Shown piece by piece: positions 1-6,170 of a stretch of DNA of 6,774 bases; the first letter of the stretch is position 1, and each line of letters opens with the position of its first letter. Source of the DNA: an uncultured Oscillospiraceae bacterium (GTDB taxonomy: Bacteria > Bacillota > Clostridia > Oscillospirales > Ruminococcaceae); contig USLH01000124.1 of assembly GCA_900555435.1 (NCBI GenBank), forward strand, positions 1 to 6,774, in the 5' to 3' direction. The position numbers and the translations under genes were made by a program. The notes beneath the pieces are model-generated. The model was not told where the DNA came from. It made no database searches and worked only from the letters and a program-made list of their open reading frames with translations.

Positions 1-1
1 C

Positions 2-1000
2 CCGTTGGCGGCGGTGTTCCAGCTGGCGCTGATGCTGCCGGTCTGGCTGCTGACCCGGGAAACGGGGAAGGGGCTTGGAGAATCGGCAAAAGAAGCGGCG
101 GGACGATGGGGGCTTTTGTTTTCCCTGCTGGGGGCGGGATACCTGCTGACCACCACGGCGCTGACTTTGTCCAGTATGGGGAATTTTTTGGTGAACACGG
201 CGTTTCCTGGGGCGAAGGCGGAATTTTTTCTGGTGACGCTGACCCTGGCGGCGGGATATGGGGCAGCACTGGGGATCGAGGGGCTTTCCCGGGCAGCGCT
301 TTTGCTGTGCGTGGCCTTTTCGCTGGGGCTTTTTCTGATCTTGCTGGGGGTGGCGGATCGGGTGGATCCGGTCAACATGCGGCTCTTTCCGACAAGTGGG
401 GCGGGGGCTTCCGTTTTCCATAGCGCATGGGTCCTTTCGTCCCGGTCTTCGCCGGCGTTTGCATTTGCGTGCCTTTTCCATCGAGCGGGGAAGGATGGGA
501 TAAAGAAGGGGTTCGGGTGGTATTTGCTGGCTTCCTTGCTGCTGCAGGAATTCGTGACCTTTCTCATTTCCGCCTCGCTGGGGGAACTGGCAGCGGGGCG
601 GGCGTTCCCGTTGTTCACCCTGACGACGGTGGCAAGGGTTTCCGTGTTCCAGCGGATGGATGCGTTGCACTTAGGGGTCTGGGTGGCGGTGAGCTTTCTG
701 CGGGTGGCGGTGAATTTCAGGGCCTGCCGGGAGCTTCTGAAGCCGTTTTTCGGGAGTTTTCGGGAGGAAAAGGGGAAGTGGGGGCTTCTGATTTTTCTTA
801 TGGCGGCAGCTTCCGGGCTTTCCATCGGCATGAGCCGGGGACGGGGATTTTTACAGGGGGTGCTCCGAGTGCTGTCAGGCGGGGCGCCGCTTAGTCTGGT
901 GCTGGGGGTGGTGCCGCTTTGCCTGTTTTTACTGCTCCGATGGAAAAAGCGGGGGCAAAACCGGGTCATTCCGGGGAGAAAAAGGGAGGAAACGGCATGA
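2..1000 (+). CDS. gerAB: Spore germination permease, GerAB family (5' end outside window)
   Basis: This is the integral-membrane subunit of a GerA-type germinant receptor, which sits in the spore inner membrane and takes part in nutrient sensing with GerAA and GerAC. The frame is open to the left edge; the TTG at 5 is not convincing as a start, and about 35 residues including the first membrane helix appear to be missing compared with the family's usual ~365. Counting from the codon at 5, hydrophobic segments lie near residues 1-17, 35-57, 72-92, 96-116, 138-158, 172-191, 220-240, 259-276 and 296-312. The stretch GELAAGRAFPLFTL (193-206) followed by VFQRMDALHLGVW (214-226) matches the family pattern of a GE...P segment and then an R-x-D-A/aromatic helix. 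The tail is basic. The stop overlaps the gerAC start (ATGA at 997-1000), which implies translational coupling in a gerA operon. Family assignment is from motif and topology and is supported by the gerAC neighbour. Confidence 0.88.
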   Translation, partial: PLAAVFQLALMLPVWLLTRETGKGLGESAKEAAGRWGLLFSLLGAGYLLTTTALTLSSMGNFLVNTAFPGAKAEFFLVTLTLAAGYGAALGIEGLSRAALLLCVAFSLGLFLILLGVADRVDPVNMRLFPTSGAGASVFHSAWVLSSRSSPAFAFACLFHRAGKDGIKKGFGWYLLASLLLQEFVTFLISASLGELAAGRAFPLFTLTTVARVSVFQRMDALHLGVWVAVSFLRVAVNFRACRELLKPFFGSFREEKGKWGLLIFLMAAASGLSIGMSRGRGFLQGVLRVLSGGAPLSLVLGVVPLCLFLLLRWKKRGQNRVIPGRKREETA

Positions 1001-2157
1001 AAAAGGGATGGAATTGGGCGGTGACGGTATGCTTGGCGGCAGCGGTGCTGCTTCTGAGCGGCTGTCGGTGGATCCCCATGACGGATCTGCAGGATCGTGC
1101 CATCGTACAGGGGGTGGCGGTGGACTGGGATCAGGGGGAGTATGCGGTGACCATGCAGGTTTTTATGCCGGAGGGATCCGGGGGGCAGACGGTGGTAGAT
1201 CCCTCTCGGGAAAACGCTCAGATCCTTACCTGCCGGGGGAAATCCATCGTCCAGGCGATAGCGGAATCCGCAAAGGCCCAGGGGAAGGAATTCTACTTGG
1301 GGCACAACCGCATCGTTATCTTAGGGGGAGGGCTTTGGGGGAAGCCTTTGCAGGAGGTGCTTTCGTATTTCGGGAACAGCCCGGACTCCCGGATGGACGT
1401 GACGATGCTGATGACGCCCGGATGGGCGGGGGAGATTTTAGATGTGGGCATTTCTCAGATGCTTTCACCGGCAATGTCCATTGAGAACACCGTGCGGAAC
1501 GCCGAAAAAAACGGACTTTCCGAGGAGGTGCTGCTGGTGGACGTGCTGCAGGCGCTGGCTTCTCCCCATCGGGCGACGGCGATTCCGGTGATCTTGCCGG
1601 TGGAGGGGGAAAACAGCGAGGAGCGGGATCTGAAGGCGGTGGAGCTTACAGGGATGGCGTTGTTTTCCGGGGAACGGTGCGAAGGGGAGCTTTCCGGGGA
1701 GGAGCTGCGGGGCTTTTTGTTTTTGCGAGATGCCTCCGGGGGGATCCACTATCCGGCGGAGACGCTGGAGCTGAAAGGGGCAACGGTGAAGCTTTTTGGG
1801 TGCCGGGACCGGATCGTCCCGGTGTTGGAAGAGGGGAAGCTAAGCTTCCGGTTGGAGATCCGGGGGCAGGGGGCTTTGATTGAGAAATTTCTGCGGGAAG
1901 GGGCTGCTTTATCGGCGGAGGGGATGGAGAAGCTCGAAAAGGCAGTGGAGGAGCAGATCGCAGCCGACTGCCGGGCGGCGTGGGAGAAAAGTGTTACAAA
2001 GCTTCATTGTGACTGCTTCCGACTGGGGGATCGGGTGCGGCAGAAGTGGCCGGAGCGGTGGGAAGGTTGGAAGGAAAGCTGGAACGACCGGCTCTCGGAG
2101 GCGGAGTTTTTTTGCGATGTAAAGATCAATGTGGATCGGACGGGGCTGGAAGAATGA
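997..2157 (+). CDS. gerAC: Spore germination lipoprotein, Ger(x)C family
   Basis: This is the lipoprotein subunit of the germinant receptor, anchored on the outer face of the spore inner membrane. The start chosen is the ATG at 997: it overlaps the gerAB stop by 4 nt, has a GGGAGG ribosome site at 984-989 with 7-nt spacing, and gives a lysine-start signal peptide (MKKGWNW, hydrophobic 8-20) ending in the lipobox LSGC with the lipidated Cys at 23. Upstream in-frame starts would bury the signal peptide. The mature part opens with the family-typical DLQDRAIVQGVAVDW (30-44), followed by YAVTMQVF (49-56), GHNRIVILG (102-110) and a C-terminal region with a charged helix (305-335) and DVKINVDRTG (374-383). 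Its 386 residues are normal for GerAC. No clear terminator follows; the symmetric repeat element begins within a few bases of the stop, so operon transcripts may run into it. Confidence 0.92.
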   Translation: MKKGWNWAVTVCLAAAVLLLSGCRWIPMTDLQDRAIVQGVAVDWDQGEYAVTMQVFMPEGSGGQTVVDPSRENAQILTCRGKSIVQAIAESAKAQGKEFYLGHNRIVILGGGLWGKPLQEVLSYFGNSPDSRMDVTMLMTPGWAGEILDVGISQMLSPAMSIENTVRNAEKNGLSEEVLLVDVLQALASPHRATAIPVILPVEGENSEERDLKAVELTGMALFSGERCEGELSGEELRGFLFLRDASGGIHYPAETLELKGATVKLFGCRDRIVPVLEEGKLSFRLEIRGQGALIEKFLREGAALSAEGMEKLEKAVEEQIAADCRAAWEKSVTKLHCDCFRLGDRVRQKWPERWEGWKESWNDRLSEAEFFCDVKINVDRTGLEE

Positions 2158-2163
2158 GAAAAA

Positions 2164-2472
2164 TTTGAGAAGTTTTTCGATAAACAAGGAGAAGCCTTAA
2201 GCCGAAGCGTAAATCCGAAGTCTCCCTTCGGGGATTTGAAACGATAAAGAGCGCTGTGCATATGCGCCAAAAATGGTGTGCGGCGGTTGCTTTGGCAGGT
2301 GCCTGCTTCTTGCGGTGCTTGCAGCTCCGAAGTGTTTCAGCCTTGGGGAATTTTTAAGGGGGGTACCCCCTTAAATGCCCTTTTCTTCCATATCTTTTCC
2401 GGCATGGGAAAAGATATGGTGCCTTGAATTACAAACAATGATCCAAAATGTACGAACCCGCATAGGGCGGTA
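2164..2472 (-). repeat. Left copy of a ~310-nt structured element (reads leftward)
   Basis: This arm is homologous, on the opposite strand, to the arm at 2512-2826. Shared blocks read outward from the centre include ATTTTTGGCG-like, TTTCAA...CCGAAG and the 14-nt GCTTCGGCTTAAGG (complement of 2195-2208). It has its own hairpins: a perfect 13-bp stem 2388-2400/2407-2419 with a 6-nt loop; a 10-bp stem 2353-2362/2366-2375 with a 3-nt loop; and a smaller stem around a TTCG loop at 2223-2234 (or 2211-2216/2232-2237). No protein product is recognisable. The homology seems to reach to within ~7 nt of the gerAC stop. Whether it acts as RNA, as DNA structure or as a mobile repeat cannot be decided from one locus. 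Confidence 0.75.
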
Positions 2473-2530
2473 GAATTTACCAAATTCGATGCAGAACGAA
2501 CTTGGCAGATTTACCGCCCTATGCGGGTTC
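2454..2530. repeat. Central 19-bp perfect dyad joining the two copies
   Basis: GAACCCGCATAGGGCGGTA (2454-2472) is exactly complementary to 2512-2530. Inside the 39-nt spacer a second stem is possible, CCAAATTCG (2480-2488) with CGAACTTGG (2497-2505), with one mismatch and an 8-nt loop. This is the best-conserved part of the symmetric element and the only part where the two arms are fully complementary over a long run. That suggests the arms pair here with each other, as RNA hairpin or DNA cruciform, or that this is a protein-binding or junction site. Confidence 0.85.
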
Positions 2531-2826
2531 AGTCGTTTCTCATCATCGATGGATTGGTTTCTTGCACCCATTCTTTTCCCATGCTGGAAAAGAATGGGGA
2601 GAAAAGAGCACTTAAGGAGGGTTATGCACCCTCCTTAAGAATCCTCCTGCAGGTTGGGGCGGGTTCGACAGAAGGGCCCCGCAAGGAAACACCCGCCGAA
2701 GCAATTGGCGCACACCTGTTTTGGCGAATCCGTGGATGTCTCTTTGACGTTTCAAGTCCTCGAAGGAGGACTTCGGAAGTATGCTTCGGCTTAAGGTTTC
2801 TCCCGTTGATTGAAAGACTTTGAAAA
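2512..2826 (+). repeat. Right copy of the ~310-nt structured element (reads rightward)
   Basis: This is the mirror partner of 2164-2472. Its hairpins lie at matching places: a 13-bp stem 2567-2579/2586-2598 with a 6-nt loop; a 12-bp stem 2611-2622/2628-2639 with a 5-nt loop; and an 8-bp stem 2754-2761/2766-2773 with a 4-nt loop. An additional 7-bp pairing, GGCGGGT (2658-2664) with ACCCGCC (2691-2697), is not obvious in the left copy. The stems differ in sequence from the left copy but stay fully paired, while single-stranded stretches have drifted. The outer end carries GCTTCGGCTTAAGG at 2783-2796. No T-run follows any stem, so they do not look like simple terminators. Confidence 0.75.
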
Positions 2827-2843
2827 AATGTAAGTGCGGGAGA

Positions 2844-2862
2844 GGCTTAAGGGTTCTCGTCC
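2844..2862 (+). repeat. Extra copy of the element's end motif
   Basis: GGCTTAAGGGTTCTCGTCC repeats, imperfectly, the outer end of the right copy (GGCTTAAGGTTTCTCCCGT, from 2789) 55 nt further on. The complement of the left copy's outer end (around 2186-2203) has the same GGCTTAAGG-plus-TTCTC pattern. It may be a remnant of a further copy or a duplicated end. Confidence 0.5.
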
Positions 2863-3133
2863 GGATCGGAAGATTTTGGAAAAATTTTGGTGCGTGGAAA
2901 TCGGGAAGGTTTCTCGCTGCAACCGGGAGGTTCCGGGGGAGCTAAAAGGCGCTGCGGCGTTTTTGCAGGCGGAGAGGCGGTTGGGGGAGGGGGAGTAACT
3001 GTTCCGGTAGAAATTCTGGAAAAAATGCCAAAAGGGAGGGGAGAATCGGGACGGGGGATTCGTGGGAACGCTGAATTTTTGAAAAAGAGGTATTTTTTCA
3101 TCAAAGGGATCCCATCCGGGCGGGATTTTGGAG
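2863..3133. other. Intergenic stretch with no recognised gene
   Basis: This G-rich stretch lies between the repeat element and the deacetylase promoter. Open frames exist on both strands (for example 2887-3138 on + and 2847-3104 on -), but they lack a ribosome site, show low-complexity Gly/Arg- or Pro-rich translations and match no family I know. The short dyad ATCCC (3109-3113)/GGGAT (3122-3126) just upstream of the -10 could be an operator, but the evidence is weak. Confidence 0.5.
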
Positions 3134-3139
3134 TATAAT
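3134..3139 (+). promoter_or_regulatory. Probable -10 element of the polysaccharide deacetylase gene
   Basis: A perfect TATAAT lies 29 nt before the start codon, which would give a leader of about 23 nt. No TTGACA-like -35 is found 16-18 bp upstream (bases 3110-3117 read about TCCCATCC) and there is no TGn extension. The promoter may therefore need an activator, or the match may be by chance. Confidence 0.4.
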
Positions 3140-3168
3140 GAAAGAAAAGTCAGGAAGGGGGAGTCGGT

Positions 3169-3981
3169 ATGCGGCGGGCGGCGATGCGGCGGTGGAGAGC
3201 GCTGATCTGCTGTGCGGTCTGCATGGTGCTGACGGCGGGGATCGCCGGGTTTGCATGGCGGCTTTCTCTTCGGGAGGTGCCGAAGGAAGAGACATCGGCG
3301 CCGGTGCCGGTGGTTTCGATGCCGGTGAAGGAAGAGGAGGCGCTGCGGGTGGATCCGGTGCCGGTGGACGGGCTGGATCCGGAGCTTCCCATCGTTGCGC
3401 TGACGGTAGACGATTCGGTGACGGCTTTAACGGAGGAATACTGCACAGTGCTGCGGGAAAACGGATGCCGTGCCACCTTTTTCACGGTAGGGTATCTGGC
3501 GGAGGAGCAAGGGGAACTGCTCCGGGAACTGATAGACTGCGGCATGGAGATCGGGAATCACAGCTACAGCCACCAGCAGCTGGTTGGGCTCAGCCGGGAG
3601 AAAATTTGGGTACAGATCACGGAAAACGACCGGCTGCTGGAGGAGCTGACAGGGGTGGCGCCGGAGCTGGTCCGGCCGCCTTACGGACGGGTGGACGGAG
3701 ATGTTTTAGGAGCGGCGGGGCATCCGGTGGTGCTCTGGAGCTTGGACAGTCAGGACGCAAGAGCGGAGTCGGTGCAGGAGATCGTAGACCGGCTGCTGCT
3801 GGCGAAGGACGGGGACATCGTGCGGGTCCACGACGGCATGACGGTGACGCTGGAGGCACTGCGGCAGGGGCTTCCGCTTTTGCGGGATGCGGGGATGCAG
3901 GTGACCACGGTGTCGGATCTGTTTGCGGTCCGGGGGTATGGAATGGAAAACGGAAAGCGGTACAGCCGGCTTCCGGAGTGA
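3169..3981 (+). CDS. Membrane-anchored polysaccharide deacetylase (NodB/CE4 family)
   Basis: This is a predicted metal-dependent deacetylase of the CE4 family, acting outside the membrane on N-acetylated wall sugars such as peptidoglycan. The 270-residue protein starts with a basic N-terminus and one hydrophobic segment (about 10-30, signal anchor), then a Pro/Glu-rich linker (35-72) and the NodB domain (about 74-255). CE4 motifs visible are TVDD (79-82; Asp81 catalytic base, Asp82 metal), HSYSH (131-135; metal His131 and His135), RPPYG (169-173), WSLDSQD (190-196) and VHD (220-222; His221 catalytic acid). Motif 1 has Ser83 where the family usually has Gly. All metal and catalytic residues are present, so activity is expected. 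The start ATG follows AGGAAGGGGGAG (3152-3163). The exact substrate is unknown; the nearby germination operon makes a cortex or spore-wall role possible but unproven. Confidence 0.88.
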   Translation: MRRAAMRRWRALICCAVCMVLTAGIAGFAWRLSLREVPKEETSAPVPVVSMPVKEEEALRVDPVPVDGLDPELPIVALTVDDSVTALTEEYCTVLRENGCRATFFTVGYLAEEQGELLRELIDCGMEIGNHSYSHQQLVGLSREKIWVQITENDRLLEELTGVAPELVRPPYGRVDGDVLGAAGHPVVLWSLDSQDARAESVQEIVDRLLLAKDGDIVRVHDGMTVTLEALRQGLPLLRDAGMQVTTVSDLFAVRGYGMENGKRYSRLPE

Positions 3982-4000
3982 GGGTGCAGGATGATCTGAT

Positions 4001-4524
4001 TCTTTCCGGACGGGGTATCTGTATTTTGCTGCGACTTACGGGACAACGCCGGGAGCCTCCGGTTCTATGGCAAACAAGGCGGGAACATCGACGCTTACTA
4101 CTCCGTCCGGATGGTCGATACATGGACGCCGATCTTTGATCTTTCCACACCGGAAAAGGTGAGGAAGTACACCGGAACCACCGAAGCGGACATCGATCGG
4201 ATCATTTGCAGCGTCAGAGAGCGCCGCAGGAATCGGTACATGACCCCGCATACGCCGGCGATCTTTACCGAGCGGATCGCTCAGCCTTTTTATGATCGAA
4301 GGGTGCGTCTTACATCGCATTTTCATGTGGAGGAGAGCTGCGGGCTGTGCGCAGGGAAATGTCCGGTGCAGGCTATCGAAATACGGGAAAAAAGGCCGAT
4401 ATGGGTCAAGGAAAAGTGCGTGATGTGCCTTGGCTGTCTGCATCGCTGCCCGAGGTTTGCAATCCAGTATGGCAGGAGAACCAAGAAACATGGACAGTCT
4501 CTCCATCCGAACGGATCGGGATAA
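4001..4524 (+). pseudogene. Decayed EFR1-family flavodoxin/ferredoxin gene
   Basis: Intact EFR1-type proteins have an N-terminal flavodoxin domain and a C-terminal 2[4Fe-4S] ferredoxin domain. Here the first ~50-80 residues of the flavodoxin part are missing, replaced by the deacetylase gene's end. The piece YLYFAATYGTTPGASGSM is readable at about 4016-4069 in one frame; the continuation GGNIDAYYSVRMVDTWTP (from about 4078) is in another, so a net frame change lies at about 4070-4085. From 4111 the frame reads on to a ferredoxin domain. Numbered from the ATG at 4111, cluster II is intact (C103-x2-C106-x2-C109-x3-C113-P), but cluster I reads C77-x2-C80-x3-C84, about three residues and one Cys shorter than the usual C-x2-C-x2-C-x3-C. 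The end GRRTKKHGQSLHPNG is family-typical. The ATG at 4111 has no good ribosome site. Best read as a pseudogene; a short ferredoxin-like product is a less likely alternative. Confidence 0.78.
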
Positions 4525-4575
4525 AAAATCCGCCCTCTGCCGCAATGGAAAAGCTGCGGCAGAGGGCGGATTTTT
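4524..4575. terminator. Bidirectional intrinsic terminator
   Basis: A perfect 21-bp stem (4524-4544 with 4555-4575) closes a 10-nt loop. The GC-rich core CCGCCCTCTGCCGCA is flanked by an A-run on the left and a T-run on the right, so it ends in U-tracts on either strand. It lies between the convergent EFR1 remnant (+) and trxA (-), the last gene of the pyrB-trxA unit, 14 nt past the trxA stop. Confidence 0.93.
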
Positions 4576-4589
4576 ATTTTGGGGAAAAA

Positions 4590-4901
4590 TTACTGATTCA
4601 GGAGATCCAGGACGGCCTGCTTGGACTGGACGCCTACGGCTTCGCCGGTGATCTCGCCGTTTTTGAAGACCAGAAGGGTGGGAATGCTCATGATGCCGTA
4701 TTCCTGTGCGAGGGAAGGCTCGGTGTCGATGTCCACCTTGCAGATCAGGGCGGAATCGCCTACCTCTTCAGCGACCTCGTCAAGGATGGGTGCCATCATG
4801 CGGCAGGGGCTGCACCAGGTGGCCCAGAAGTCCACAAGGACGGGCTTGTCCGACTGAAGGACACGGTTGAAGGCATCGGTCGTTACATGAATGACGCTCA
4901 T
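4590..4901 (-). CDS. trxA: Thioredoxin
   Basis: This is a small cytoplasmic disulfide reductase that receives electrons from thioredoxin reductase and reduces target proteins. Its 103 residues are the normal full length of a single thioredoxin domain. The active site is in VDFWATWCSPCRMMAP (23-38), with the redox pair in WCSPC (29-33); the usual Gly between the cysteines is Ser here, a variant seen in some Clostridia. The buried Asp (DFWA, 24), the cis-Pro loop SIPTLLVFKNGE (72-83) and a late Gly are all present. The ribosome site GAAAGGAGC (complement of 4907-4915) stands about 5-6 nt before the ATG. Only 15 nt separate it from the pyrB stop, so the two genes are probably one transcript ending at the hairpin 4524-4575. 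Confidence 0.96.
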   Translation of the reverse strand: MSVIHVTTDAFNRVLQSDKPVLVDFWATWCSPCRMMAPILDEVAEEVGDSALICKVDIDTEPSLAQEYGIMSIPTLLVFKNGEITGEAVGVQSKQAVLDLLNQ

Positions 4902-4916
4902 AAAAAGCTCCTTTCT

Positions 4917-5999
4917 TCAGATGAGTTTTTTGTGTTCGCAATATTCGCAGACCAGCATACCGCCGGTCTCCAGATAGGATTTTTTCAGGTAGGATTCGTG
5001 GTTGGTGATGCAGTTGGGGTTTTCGCAGCATTCGCTGTTGTGGGGGGCGCCGTGGAAGAGGGTGACCTCCGGGGCGGTGCCTTCCAAAAGGGTCAGGATC
5101 AGCGCCATGCGGGTGTAGACGCCGTTCTGCGCCTGCTTGAAGTAAACGGCACGGGGGTCGTCGTCCACCTCAGGGGTGATCTCGTCGATGCGGGGCAGGG
5201 GGTGGAGGACCCGCATATCGGGCTTGGCCAGAGACATTTTTTCGGTATCAAGGACGTATACGTTCTTCTGCCGCTCATACTCTTCCCGGGAGGCGAAGCG
5301 CTCCTGCTGGATCCGGGTCATGTAGAGAACGTCTAAGTCGCCGATGACTTCGGAGAGGGACTGGACTTCCTGGTAGGGGCAGCCGGCGCTGTTCAGAACG
5401 GTCTTTACATAAGCAGGGATGGCCAATTCTTTGGTAGAGATCAGAATGAAGCGGTTGTTTGGGAAGCGGGTCAGGGCTTTGATGAGGGAGTGGACGGTGC
5501 GGCCGTATTTCAGGTCGCCGCAGATGCCGACGGTCAGATTGTCCAGACGGCCTTTTTCCCGAACCAGAGTGACAAGATCGGTCAGGGTCTGGGTGGGGTG
5601 CAGGTGGCCGCCGTCGCCGGCGTTGATGACGGGGCAGCGAGAGTAGGCGGCTGCAGTCTTGGCGGCGCCCTCCTGAGGATGGCGGATGGCGATGATGTCC
5701 GCGTAGCCGTTCATCATGCGGATGGTGTCGGCAAGTGTCTCGCCTTTTGCAACGGAGGAATCCTTGGGGTTTGCAAAGCCCAAAGTCTGACCGCCCAGAC
5801 GGTACATAGCGGACTTAAAGGAATTTTGGGTGCGGGTGGAGGGCTCATAGAAGAGTGTTGCCAGAATTTTTCCTTCCATTCTTCCGTAGAATTTACGGGG
5901 ATCTTTTTCAATTTCCAAGGCAAGTTGGATCAGGGATTCCCAACTTTCTTTGGGCCAGTCGCTTAAATCGATCAGATGACGAGAAGAGGAGCAGAGCAT
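4917..5999 (-). CDS. pyrB: Aspartate carbamoyltransferase with fused PyrI-like zinc module
   Basis: This enzyme joins carbamoyl phosphate and L-aspartate to N-carbamoyl-aspartate, the committed step of pyrimidine synthesis. Catalytic-chain motifs are all visible: FYEPSTRTQNSF (50-61, carbamoyl phosphate loop, with Gln58 where E. coli has Arg), SSVAKGETLADT (81-92, Ser/Lys of the 80s loop), Arg106, HPTQTLTD (134-141), GDLKYGRTVHS (161-171), TRIQQER (228-234) and HPLPR (266-270). The catalytic chain is usually ~305-310 residues; this protein has 360. The extra tail holds C325-x4-C330-x20-C351-x2-C354 (CENPNC...CEYC), which resembles the zinc domain of the regulatory chain PyrI, without PyrI's nucleotide-binding domain. 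The ribosome site AAAGGAAGGA precedes the ATG. The promoter is at 6042-6070, leaving a leader too short for a PyrR-type attenuator. First gene of a pyrB-trxA unit. Confidence 0.96.
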   Translation of the reverse strand: MLCSSSRHLIDLSDWPKESWESLIQLALEIEKDPRKFYGRMEGKILATLFYEPSTRTQNSFKSAMYRLGGQTLGFANPKDSSVAKGETLADTIRMMNGYADIIAIRHPQEGAAKTAAAYSRCPVINAGDGGHLHPTQTLTDLVTLVREKGRLDNLTVGICGDLKYGRTVHSLIKALTRFPNNRFILISTKELAIPAYVKTVLNSAGCPYQEVQSLSEVIGDLDVLYMTRIQQERFASREEYERQKNVYVLDTEKMSLAKPDMRVLHPLPRIDEITPEVDDDPRAVYFKQAQNGVYTRMALILTLLEGTAPEVTLFHGAPHNSECCENPNCITNHESYLKKSYLETGGMLVCEYCEHKKLI

Positions 6000-6041
6000 A
6001 GGATCCTTCCTTTCTAATATGAGTCAATCAGTTCTGTGCTC

Positions 6042-6070
6042 ATTTTAGCACGTTTTTTAATGGAAGACAA
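6042..6070 (-). promoter_or_regulatory. Sigma-A promoter of pyrB-trxA
   Basis: On the minus strand a -35 TTGTCT (complement of 6065-6070) and a -10 TAAAAT (complement of 6042-6047) are separated by exactly 17 bp. The -10 carries a TGC extension. The expected transcript start is near 6035, about 35 nt before the pyrB ATG. It is divergent from the rRNA promoters, with about 100 bp between the two -35 boxes. Confidence 0.8.
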
Positions 6071-6170
6071 GGTGTTCGGGAAAATGATAGCAGATTTCCT
6101 ACTATCTTAGGGGAAAACGGGAAGAAAACAGGAATTTTTGGAAAAATGGAAATTTCTTTTGGAAAATCCC

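Noticed and set aside
2158..2178. GAAAAA/TTTTTC dyad after gerAC as a terminator
   Set aside because: The stem is only A-T pairs with a 9-nt loop and no following T-run.
2611..2637. AAGGAGG followed by ATG and a 4-codon frame inside the hairpin at 2611-2639
   Set aside because: The ATG is too close to the AGGAGG, the frame codes only four residues, and the left copy lacks an ATG at the same place.
2371..2823. Open frames inside the symmetric element (2371-2571 on - and 2521-2823 on +)
   Set aside because: They run through the inverted repeats and hairpins, lack ribosome sites and have no recognisable protein features; they follow from the palindromic sequence.
2164..2826. CRISPR array or transposon with transposase
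   Set aside because: There are only two inverted copies, no regularly spaced direct repeats, and no transposase coding sequence.
3138..4139. Long + frame overlapping the deacetylase
   Set aside because: Gly/Ala/Arg-rich shadow of the deacetylase gene, which has clear CE4 motifs in its own frame.
4347..5336. 329-codon + frame across the terminator, trxA and pyrB
   Set aside because: It is the antisense shadow of two well-supported genes and crosses a strong terminator.
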